DNA from: Apostichopus japonicus
Taxonomy: Eukaryota; Echinodermata; Holothuroidea; Aspidochirotida; Stichopodidae
Direction: 5' to 3'
NCBI RefSeq assembly: GCF_037975245.1
Contig: NC_092571.1
Coordinates: 5,478,001 to 5,542,000 of the forward strand
DNA length: 64,000 nt
The notes beneath the pieces are model-generated. The model saw only the letters and a list, made by a program, of their open reading frames with translations. It had not been told where the DNA came from and did no database searches. Both the position numbers and the translations under genes were made by a program. Within the stretch, counting starts at the first letter, position 1. The number at the start of each line of letters is the position of its first letter. Shown piece by piece: positions 1-11,600 of the stretch.

Positions 1-2669
1 ACGAATAGTTAGGAAGCAATACAATATATTTCGTAGATTTCAGGAAGTTAAGAAAACAAAATTAACAACTGTTCATAACTTTCTGCAGATCATTTCTCAT
101 GTTTTTGCTTTGTCGTGGCTCTTGCTTCAAGGTGTCCTTGTTATTACAGGGTATTAAACAAAGTCATTGCCCACGAAACCATGAGTATGATGCATTGAAT
201 TCAATGAATTTTTAATTATTTCTAGAAGTATAGAACAAATTAAAACCATAGGATAAACACAATCATTTCACATACTGAAAGGGGCCTTGTACTTACAGTA
301 CTGCATTGGTCAGGAGAGAAAACCCATAGGTTACCTTCATGTTTAAAGTTAAGCCTCTATTTTTCCATTTCTTCTTTGTTATAAGTGATTTGCTTGTAAT
401 CCTGTCAAGAATATTGTTTCCCAGAAGACATACTGTGTTTATGCTTCTAATTGGCAACACCTCTCAGTTTTAGTCAGATACCTCCAGCCCCTCAACCTCC
501 ACCCTAAAGTACTACAAAGTGCTTACTGGCAGGTGGTGGTTCCCAGTGTCAGCCACTATAGAATAACAATACTTGCTCATACTTTTGGGGGTATTTTGGA
601 ACAGAGATTAGTCAAACTTTTGGCTTTAAAGGTAGTCAGTATAGCCCCCAAATTCTAGCATGCTATAACTGCTAGAAGTTTTCAAAAGTACTTTCCTGGA
701 GGTCTTTACTATACAAACTGTTCTCAGAAATTTTAAGGAACACACAAGATGACTAAATGTCCCAGTTAGGAATTTTCCTCAAAGTTTGTAATAAAAAAAA
801 GTTTAAGAATATTGACCAAAGGTGACCATATTTGAATATCTAGCATAGTTAGCCAATAAAGTACACCTTTAAGAGGAACCCCACCTGGAATTAGTGATTT
901 ACTTGAAACACTCTCAATGCATATCTACTTTCTTTTAACCGGGCCTCTATATTGCACAAAACATTTTACTCATTAACTTTTTCCTTGCAAGAATATAAAG
1001 AAATTACAAGAGATCTTTACATAGCCACAGGAACAGTGACACCAATTTATGTGTTCATTATGCTGTCCCCAATTCTCCATAGGCTTATGTATGCTGTGTC
1101 CACCACTTTCCATTTACCAGTTTCAGTATTAAACACTTCTGGGGTGGTACAGTGCCCTAAAATGGACAAAAACTAGACAGATAATATATGTGATTCAGTG
1201 ACTAATGCATGTCCTTAATGGAAACTGGGGAACACAGAATAGCAAATACGAAGGGAGAATTTATGGAGAACACTATACAAGATGAACATTGTTCATGATA
1301 ACTTTATCTGGGGTGGTTAGGTGCAAAGTTAAGCACAAATGGATTACATACAAGTGAAAATATCGGTTTTTTTTCCAGTCATCTAATGGTGCTTATGAAC
1401 ACATTGGCTTTACAAGAGGTGCTCAAAATCATCCAATGTTAGCTCAGCCATGCCAACATGCTGTAATATTTGCATAGTTCAACAATTTGTTTCGCTGATG
1501 AGAAATGTATGCCTATGTGTGTAATAAAAATTTCTTTTGTTTAAACATATGGGCCTACACTAGCCTACAGAGCATCCCGGTGGGAAACTTCAGGTCCACT
1601 AACTACAGACATTTCCATACACATGGCTTATGGTGGATAACCAGTTTGCTGAAAGCTGTTCTTCTCTATAATAGTTATCTGTTCCAGTAGTTCCAAAGTC
1701 TGAGATGGCAACATCCAAACACATTTTCTTTAAACAGTTTTTGTTGTTGTTTAATCTGAAGTTAGCTGCCGAGCTAACAACTCATTTTGAGCCTTTCATT
1801 GGAACACCAGTGGATGGTCTATAATGAAGTCATGATAACTTTAAAATTACCCCTACTGTTCGCATTTGCTATGTAGAGTGATTGACACTAGAAAGCTAGA
1901 TTACTGTATCACAAAGAAAATTCCTTTGTAGACAATGTGAGGAAATTCAACGAGAGCTTTGCCATTGAAAAATCCTGTAATTCCTTTTGTTACAAGTCTC
2001 ATGATGGTGCCGAATACTTGACCTTCTTTTTGGAAACTGTATGGCTGTATGATATCTGTTGATGGAATTGAACCATCTGCTGAATGAATTCTGCATCACC
2101 AGAACAGATTATATCATGGCCTAACAAGTTCCAAAAAGAAAAAAATCAATTTGGTCTATGTTTCTAGCACCTGGAACTTTAAAACTGAAGTCCAATTTTG
2201 GAGTTGAATGTCAAAGAACAAATCATACCTCAATACAATTGCCACACATACTGTAGGGAATGAAACTTTGGAGAACCATCAGCAGATGAATGTATGAATA
2301 TGATGAATGTGGAGTAAGTCATGGATGTGGAGTAAGTCTCCACTATATGGAAAATACATTGCATTCCACACAGCCCACCTATTTTGAAAAGACTTCATCA
2401 GGGGAAGAATAATCTTGTGCAACCTGTAAAAATGTTTTTTTTTGCAGACAATGTTATTAATGGCACAATCAATTTACAACGAATATCATAACATGTACAG
2501 GCCTATTGAAGTTCAATGAGTTTACACAGTTGGAGACCATTGCATTTCAATATCTCAATCAGACCTTTGTTTGTCTTCAAATCTATCATATTTCTGAAAT
2601 ATCATGGGGAAGTAGGAATAATATCTTCTTGTTTGAACAAATGTAGGACTGGAGAAGAAACATTATATA
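1..2669. other. intergenic sequence, nothing assigned
   Basis: No reading frame here has protein-like composition or recognisable motifs; the longest frames are short and look random. The base composition is AT-rich and non-repetitive within this window. It could contain the 3' UTR of an upstream gene or distal regulatory DNA of UXS1, but nothing in the sequence shows that. Confidence 0.5.
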
Positions 2670-2677
2670 GCCTAGAC

Positions 2678-3150
2678 CAGGGTTGTCCAACCTACGGACC
2701 GGCCTCAAGGCTGCGTCCGGCCCGCCAGAGAGTATCTACGGTGCGAAATTTTAGTGAGCAGATATATTGATAACAATTTGAAGCTATATAATCATCATCC
2801 GAACCTTCTGCATCCAAAAAACTGCATACAGGTCAGTTTTTGTGACACTCTCTCAGTGGAGGAGGGGGGAGGGGCGGGCGGCTGAACTTTATTCATCCGT
2901 TTTATCAGGACGGAAAATAAATCAGTACCATTAGGGCCTGACTTTAGAATCCGTACCATATGAATGTGAAAGCTTACTTCGAATCGGCAGAATAACAACT
3001 GTATAATCAGTGCGCTCTGCTCGCAGTGCTCACATTTTGTTGCCTTGGGCTTCGGGCAAAAAATCGAGCATAGGCTAGGGTTCATGCGGCCCCCTCCTTC
3101 ATCATAATCATTCCATGTGGCCCTCCTCTGCAAAAGGTTGGACAACCCTG
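2678..3150. mobile_element. non-autonomous hAT element (MITE), 473 bp
   Basis: The ends are a perfect 16-bp terminal inverted repeat, CAGGGTTGTCCAACCT. They are flanked by an identical 8-bp target duplication, gcctagac, at 2670-2677 and 3151-3158. An 8-bp duplication and a CAGGG start are hallmarks of the hAT superfamily. The interior is GC-richer than the surroundings and has no intact transposase; the 128-aa minus-strand frame over it contains the terminal repeat itself and is not a gene. It lies upstream of UXS1 and outside its transcribed part as I model it. Confidence 0.92.
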
Positions 3151-3582
3151 GCCTAGACCTACCTGCCTGGAAGATCCACATGAATCTTCAACACGTCCCT
3201 CATCATGAGTTTGGTTTTCAGATAAATAGGTACAGGTGCCATACGAGCTGTAAACGTTAGGCCTTTGCCTATTTAATTATTAGGGCCTAGCCTACTCCAG
3301 TCTCACGTCTCAGTGTGTAACTGACTCATATGGACGAATTGTCAATTTGTCAAGTAACGCAATAACGTTATTTTGTGAAAATCCGACCACTTTTACCTGC
3401 TAGTCCTCAGCACAGTCACCGGGCACACATGCATTGCGTTCATATCAAAAATAGGAACTGAAGCCTTCACTTTGGTTGTTCAGCGTAATAAAGTGACTGT
3501 AACTAGTATAGGCCTTGGCTATTAGTACGTAATTCCATGTACACTACTGAAACCGGGATCGGCATAAGTTTACACAAGGGCG

Positions 3583-4060
3583 CAGACATGTTGTTTATCC
3601 AGGAAATGCCTGCGATTGGCTGAAACCCTAAATCTTTTCTGAGATCTATTTTGATTGGTACTAACACTCTGTGACAACGTCGTAGTGCTTTTGAAGTGGT
3701 GGAAATTTCTGTAAGATTCATGAATAATTCATGAGCCCCTCACTGTACTACGGAAAAAATTCGCAGGCGGCACAGTTACGCGAAACGGAGAAAAAAAGCA
3801 TGTGCGTGCGACATTGCTCGATATTCGGACTTCTTCATCGCTTCCAAAGCACTCGAATCGACCCCTCGCCATATCTGTATACAAAGTATGATCAATGCTC
3901 CTTAATCTTATCTATACACGCCTGGAGTCGGTCTGGAGTCGCCCTTCTTCTTGCAGACATCTTGACTATAGGGGTGCTTGGCAGCGATTGGCTGAAACCC
4001 CAGACCTTCTTTAAGATCTATTTTGATTGGTGGTAACATACTAGTAACACTGTCACCCTC
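3583..4060 (+). promoter_or_regulatory. putative UXS1 promoter region with duplicated CCAAT module
   Basis: A segment of about 100 bp is directly repeated with a spacing of 372 bp. Each copy carries two inverted CCAAT boxes (ATTGG at 3615-3619 and 3654-3658; again at 3987-3991 and 4026-4030), separated by a conserved agatctattttg stretch. Inverted CCAAT boxes are NF-Y sites and are typical of TATA-less housekeeping promoters. The module ends about 200 bp before the proposed UXS1 start codon, and the region has more CpG than its flanks. The transcription start is not visible from sequence alone; the promoter role is inference. Confidence 0.45.
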
Positions 4061-4252
4061 TGCCCTTGTATCGTCCTAGCTTAAACATTCACCGTACACA
4101 TTTGACGGAAACACACGTCTAAGCTGTAAGTGAAAGTAAAATCCTAGTCTAGCCTAAGAAAAGTTGGTGCTGGGTAATAACATCAAAACGAGTGCATGAT
4201 AGCCGTGGTATTACTAGCCTAACTTCGAACATAATCCGACAAGAAGACAGTT

Positions 4253-4340
4253 ATGAATGTAACATCATCTGCTATGGCCTTAACAGTAAAGCGATTTCGA
4301 TACGTATTTATTGTAAGCGTCATTTTAGCGTTAATACTGA
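4253..4340 (+). CDS. UXS1: UXS1 exon 1 (predicted): N-terminal tail and start of signal anchor
   Basis: The frame begins with ATG at 4253, preceded by an in-frame TAA at 4232-4234, and reaches a consensus donor gtaagt at 4341. It encodes a short tail with Lys/Arg at residues 13, 14 and 16, then a very hydrophobic run ([13 protein letters not shown]) that fits the signal anchor of UXS1. It ends in phase 1, which matches exon 2 at 20170. A second in-frame ATG at 4274 (residue 8) could serve as the start. The N-terminus of this family is poorly conserved, so the assignment rests on topology, phase and position rather than residue identity. Confidence 0.72.
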
Positions 4341-7300
4341 GTAAGTACTATCATCTTACATTTTCGAAAGTAGCCTGGACTAGTAGTAGTACTATATAGT
4401 AGTAGTAGTAATACTAGACTTAACATTGCAGTATAAAAACGACCTTTCAATTCCCAACTTAACTATATTTTTGGTAGGCCTAACATTAGGCCGACTAGGC
4501 TAGGCATATTCGTAGTAAATATTCCACAAATAATCCGCAGACCTGGGTTGACTTTTAAGAAGCTTATAAGTTTATCCTTCGGACAACCTTGCCTTCATAT
4601 TTGGTTGTCTGAAGGAATTTGGTTGTCCAAATGAAAGCACTTGGATTTTAAAATGCCGGGCCTTGCACGAGTACCATCAGAATATTAAAATGTATCGATT
4701 TTGCCTTTGTAGGTGAGTACTGTTACGTTAGGCTACACAGACCTAGTCAATCACCTGAGGCATAAAGCAATTTTGTTAGGTTTTTCCATTAATTTGGGAG
4801 TTAACATACCCATTATCAACATGTGTAAAACTCTTCGAAACTTAACCATAACCCATCAAAAAATGACCACGAAAATGGGCATTTTGGGTAGTCACGTGAC
4901 ATGTACCTCTGGAATGTCTGAAAACACCATGTGACGTCATGTTTGGTATACCGCGAAAATCAAACGCTGAAATAGGTACTGTTTATACACAGATAGCGAA
5001 CAATTGTACTGTATTTGACTTCCAAATTCGAGCGTTTGAAAAGCTGTTAGCTAAAAACAAGAACACATGAAGGCAAACAACCCGTTTTATGACAATTTTA
5101 AGCAGAAAATTGAGTAAAATGGGTTATTTTATTAGCAAAATTTCCTCTCAAATGGAGGCATCGTTTACATGGCGGAGCGTCCATAAGTACGTATGGTACA
5201 ATATACTGCAGAACATGCAAGCAGCTTGCCGATTCCGTAAAACAATTTGATCGCAAGATACCACAAACTGAACAGAAGATTAGACCTAAAAGATGCCTCA
5301 TGCGTGATATGTGACGGGGAAATAGTTACTGTCACCGAATTACCCCAAAAAACACTAAACATAATCGAACAACTACGAGAAGACGCTGGTCCGAATCGAC
5401 CAGGCCACCAGGGTAGCATATACAGTACCGCCAATAAGTAACTTGGTAAAGATGAGCACGATTCAGTGCAAAACGCAGCTTAACTGCTTTCCCCGCACTC
5501 CAAATAAAGGAACGCAAATTCCCCGCGCTCACTATTCACCACCGACACAATGGGAGTGAACCGATCGATACAATGCTTAGTTTTCATAGCGTGGAGGAAA
5601 GGCTGGGCGATATCTGCTTTTTACCGTCACGATAAATAGTTCAAAAGTTATCGCGATATTTCAATATTTACGATAATTTCCCCCTAACAGAATTAGCATA
5701 AATGTCGAGCTCTCAGTGGGCTGAGGACTGATGGCCGGCCTGGAGGAGGGGTCTAAGGGGAGAGGGTGCATTTCCAGGTGGCCTCAGATGCAATTTGGTG
5801 CAATATAGCACACTTCAACACCCACTCCATTTTGTAAATAATTTTGCATTTTCACCTGGCCTAAGATGCAATTTGGTGTTCCAAATGAGATTTTTTTCTC
5901 ATTTGGAAATGAAAACAGGGTTTTCTGACTTGCGAAGCGGGGGAACGGATTGATACTTCCGCCCGTCCATATTTTCACTGGGGGGACGGCGCCCCCCCAG
6001 CCCCTGTGTTTTCTTTTTCAGTTGATGGGTTATTGGTTTTTCGTCATATATTCGGTGGATTGACGTTATTTGCTTAAACGATCGCAAATTTTGGCAATTA
6101 AACTTTCAATGAATTTGCTATACGGTCGCAGCTACAGTAACTAGGAAGAGGGTAGTTGTGCTTACTTGATCCTGATGAATGCTTACAACCTTTTTTGGTT
6201 CCTTGCTTTAGCAAAAGGAACCTATGCAGTCAGGTTGGCGTGTGTGTGTGTGTGTGTGTATGTGTGTATGCGTGTATGTGTGTGTGTGTGTGTGTCTGTG
6301 ACACTTGCTTGGGTACGCTCTATCTCAATAAGGGAATGTTGGATTGAGGCCAAACTTGGACCATAGATCCGCCATATGGAGAAGGTGTGCCCTATTGTTT
6401 TTGGTGCTCACAAAGGTCACCAAAGGTCAGTTACGGTACAAAAACCGAAAATATTAAAACTGCAATAACTCCCAGTGCCAATGTGCGACAAGGTTGATAT
6501 TTTGGGACAAGTTGTGAACTGGTTAGGGGAACATTTTCAAACTTAACGCTCATGTGATCCGAGGTCACCAAAGGTCAATTAATGATAAAAAACTAGTATT
6601 TTTGCGATAACTTGAGAACAAATTGTCCGTTAGGGTTGGGAGTTGCTTCAATGTTATCCAATTGTCGACCCGCATCTGGGTGACCCTTGACCTCAATTTG
6701 ACCTCCGGTGACCTTTACGTGTTTTTGGGGATTTTTACAGTTTTGATGCTATTTTCAGATGTCAAAGGTACCTTCTGATCATAAATGTCAATAGGTTGAC
6801 CCCGTGTGACCTTCGTGTGCGAAGTTATATGGGGTCAAAGTTTTTCGGTCGGAGTTAGGATGGTTGTACAGACTTTTCGTTTTGTTTTTTGGAATCAGGA
6901 GATTAAACTACATCTGAAACCAAGGTCAAAAGGTCAAAGGTCACATAAGAAAAAATGTGCTTATTTTGGGAGGAAACAAGCAAAAAAGGAAATGTTTGGT
7001 TTTGATGCTAGATTTGGATATCAAAGGTACCTTCCGATCAAAAATGTCAATTGGTTGACACCTGTGTGACCTTCGTGTGCGAAGTTATACGAGGTCAAAG
7101 TTAATTTTCAGACATATAATGCAACAACTCCCAGTGCCAAGGTGTGACATGGTTGATATTTTTGGACAAGTTGCAAATGGTATAAGGAAATATTTTCAAA
7201 CTTAACGGTCATGTGATCCGAGGTCACCAAAGGTCAATTAATGATAATAAACTAGTATTTTGGGGGCAGAAAATGGGCAAAGAAAAAATGTTTGAATTTG

Positions 7301-8615
7301 TATAGTTTGATGCTCTAATTTAGGTCTCATCAATCAAAAATGTCGATAAGGTGACCCAAGGTGACCTTTGTGTGTTAAGTTATATGAGGTCAAAGTTAAT
7401 TTTCAGACATTTAGTATAATAATTCCCAGTGCCAAGGTGTTACACAGTTGATATTTTGAGACAAGTAGCAAATGGTGTAGGGGAATATTTTCAAACTTAA
7501 GGGTCATGTGATCCGAGGTCACCAAAGGTCAATTAATGATAAAAAACTAGTATTTTTGCGATAACTTGAGAACAAATTGTCCGTTAGAGTTGGGAGTTGC
7601 TTCAATGTAATCCAATTGTCGACCCGCATCTGGGTGACCCTTGACCTCAATTTGACCTCTGGTGACCTTTTCGTGTTTTGTGGATTTTTACAGTTTCGAT
7701 GCTATTTTCAGATGTCAAAGGTACCTTCTGATCATAAATGTCAATGGGTTGACCCCCATGTGACCTTCGTGTGCGAAGTTATACAAGGTCAAAGTTAATT
7801 TTCAGACATTTAATGCAATAACTCCCAGTTCCAAGTTGTGACAAGGTTGATATTTTTGGAGTAGTTGCAAATGGTATAGGGAAATATTTTCAAACTTAAC
7901 GGTCATGTGGTCCAACGTCACCAAAGGTCAGCTAATGTTAAAAAAGTAGTATTTTGGGGGGAGAAAATGGGCAAAGAAAAAATGTTTGAATTTTTACAGT
8001 CATGCTCTATTTAGGTCTCACCGATCAAAAATGTCAATTGGTTGACCTCCGGGTGACCTTTGTGTGTGAAGTTATGTATACAAGTTCAAAGTTAATTTCT
8101 TGAAATTTAATGCAATTAAATCTCAATGCCAAGGTGTGACATGGTTGATATTTTGGGGCAAGTTGTGAATGGGGTGGTGGAACATTTTGAAACTTAAAGG
8201 TCATGTCATCTGAAGTCATTAATGTTATCATATCTGTTGACATGCTTGTAGGTCTCTTATATTTCTTACATTTTCGACACCATATTTAGATCTCAAAAGT
8301 GCCTTTTGATCCAAAATCCGATCACATTTTGTGATCACAAAAGTGTTGGCTATAGTGTTGGTTACTTTATGCGTACATGTAGGACCACAATTACTTGGAC
8401 TATTTGAGCCCAATCTTGCTTGATAATATTATGTGTATTGTCATATACCCCAAGCAAGGAACCACAGTGCCCTTGGGCTCTTGTTTAAACAGAATATTGG
8501 ACTTTGGAAAAGCGCCCCCTTAAACCTTAAAAAAGGCTCGTAAATACATTAAAGGGGGGGGGGGGGCCATTTTTGGTTCCTTGCTTTAGCAAAAGGAACC
8601 TATGTAGTCAGGTTG

Positions 8616-8660
<45 letters not shown>

Positions 8661-11600
8661 TGTGTGTGCATCTGTGACACTTGCTTGGGTACGCTCTATC
8701 TCAATAAGGGAAAGTTGGATTGAGGCCAAACTTGGACTATAGATCCGCCATATGGAGAAGGTGTGCCCTATTGTTTTTGGTGCCCACAAAGGTCACCGAA
8801 GGTCAGTTATGGTCCAAAAACCGAAAATATTAAAACTGCAATAACTCCCAGTGCCAATGTGTGACAAGATTGATATTTTGGGACAAGGTGTGAACTGGTC
8901 AGGGGAGCATTTTCAAACTTAACGGCCATGTGATCCGAGGTCACCAAAGGTCAATTAATGATAAAAAACTAGTATTTTTGCGATAACTTGAGAACGAAAT
9001 GTCCGTTAGGGTTGGGAGTTGCTTCAATGTTATCCAATTGTCGACCCGCATCTGGGTGACCCTTGACCTCAATTTGACCTCTGTTGACCTTTACGTGTTT
9101 TTGGGGATTTTTACAGTTTTGATGCTATTTTCACATGTCAAAGGTACCTTCTGATCATACAGTACTGATTTCGCTTAACTCCCGTTAAAATTCGTTAAAA
9201 GGAAAATAACCGAATTTCCACGTTTTGTCATCGAAATTCCCCGATTTTTATCGAAATTCCCCGAATTTTAACGATTGGTTATTTCAGTCATTTCCTTCGT
9301 GGAATTTTCAACGATTCGTTGAAATTCTTTTTTAAACGAAATAGAAGGTCAATGTGTGGTTACGCGAAACGTCGGAAAACGAGCAACTTCGTTTATTAGT
9401 ATTGATTAGACTTTGGAACAGTCGTTTGAAGGCAGGAATTTTCTCAAGAGCATTCCTGTACTTGCATGAGTAGTGACACTCAAAGAAACATGTAGTGAAA
9501 CTGACGGGGGACGTTTTCTAACTGTGAACCCCAAACACAGTGACATAAGTCTTAACTTCGCCAGGACGTAAGAGAGAATGCAGTCAAAGCTATGTACCAC
9601 GAGGCACCCTTCCAGATAAATTAGAGTGCTGTTTAACCATTTAAATAACAATGAATGGACATATAAACTTGGTTTACTTGCAGATTACGAAAAATAGTTA
9701 TTTTTTAGAGATGTAAATTTGGTTTTTTATTAGAGTTGGAGTATGAAACTTTGTTTCTGAGCGAAAACATGTAACTTGAAGCAAAATAAAGATGCCCCGC
9801 CCATTCTGCGAGGACGCTTCCATTTTTCAAAAAGGCGTTTTCTCTTTTTATTTTTTCTATTTTGTTTACTTTTAAACATGAAAATTATTTTAAAATATGT
9901 AAAGAACTTAGTAACGTACTGCAAACTATCTATAAAAACAGAAAAACGATGTTTTAGGCATGAATAATGTGTTTAATATAACTAAAGTAGTAGGCCAATA
10001 GTCATGAGCTCATGATGATAGTGTCGTCAATTCGTTTTCTCAGTTTATATTTGCGACATATCACCCGTGTACATCGATCAATGGCATGGTGAAAACCCCG
10101 TGTGAAAATATGTTGACCCCCAAAGACGCAAATGGCCGTTCTAGAAAGTATCGTCATAACATTAACAACACAAGGCCAGTTTGCTCTCTCAGGTCCGCAC
10201 GTGTACAGCCATTTTTTTCACACATGATATTATGATGTGCATGCATTGCGGGCGCGATTGCGGCAAACATAAAAGAAAATGAATGAAAATGAAAAACTTA
10301 CGATATTTTTTCACAAATATTGATGCTTAGATAAGTGCTTCCTCACAATCAACGAGCCGCCCTAAAATTCGCTCCGCTTACGGAAAAACTTCTATATATA
10401 TAACAAATGGAAAAACCCGAGTTTTTACACACATAATTCCCACTGACATTGGTCACAGAACATAAGTAGGTCATTGACATTCGAACTTGGCAACTTGCCC
10501 AAGTTCATCGTACCATGGGAACGACACGACACATTGAACATGATGTTATATTCTCCCGCCATCTGGACGCCGAGTGTAATATGCAAATTATGAATGGTAC
10601 TGCGCAAAGTGGTTAAATCTTAACCTATTGCGACACAAATTTTGGGAAGCTGTTGTTTGAAGTAACTTTTGTATCAAATGTAAGGTACTGTATCATGTAT
10701 GTGACACAAGAGAAAGAAAATGAAATCGGAGGCTGCTCGAACCAGTTTCAGCTTGATTTTTACAACCCATCGCACAACACGTGCGTGCGTAATTTGTTTT
10801 CTTAACATGACTTTTAATGAGTAAGTAGGAAAGGTGTTTAAGTTTGCTAATTTATGCGAGTTTTTGTTTAAAATCTTGTGATTGATAGACAAATATATTG
10901 TTTTTTTTCTTCAAAAGTTACGACGTTGCCGAAGGCCGAGTTATATAAATTCAGTGATCTGAACTTCTGAAGACCACGAATACTGATCATGTGTGTTAGG
11001 CAATTATTATTACACGAAAGGTTCGCAATATTATTGGGCCTAATTAGTAATTAACATACATTGATCGTTGTCTTGCTGCCTGAATTGCTACCTGCTGGAA
11101 AAGAAAACCTTAATTATTGTACTCATAACGTCCTATTTTCATTAAAAGTCCAGTAACGGTGCGTCGAAAAAGCCGCGATCGGGAAACGGCGTTTAAACGT
11201 TTAACCGACCGGCAGGCGATACGGTGAAACGGTTAGCGAAATATCTGATAGGTCACACCCTTATTTAAACACACACAACAAAACGCCCTTATTCAATGAA
11301 AATATACTGAAAACCATATCGCAAAAACACAAAATCGCTTATAACTCGAAAACGGAAGGAGACATCGACTTTTGTCGGCTGTATAGGGATTTCCTAAACC
11401 GAATTTTGATGCGCTCTATCCACCTGTGTCATTTACGAGCTTCTCTGACGTAAGCTGCAGTACGTAATTTCTCTGTACCAGTTCCGCGAAATTTATTTAC
11501 GCAGTAAACATCGTTCATTATGTTTTCTTTCACAACGAATATTCAAAGTTGTGCTCCACACGCTTCACAGATATTGTTTTATGTCGTTCATTTTCAATTC

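Noticed and set aside
2795-3181. A 128-codon minus-strand frame
   Set aside because: It covers the 473-bp hAT MITE including its terminal repeat and has low-complexity Pro-rich content. No homology is recognised.
6156-6366. Two overlapping frames rich in Val/Cys
   Set aside because: They are translations of the TG microsatellite.
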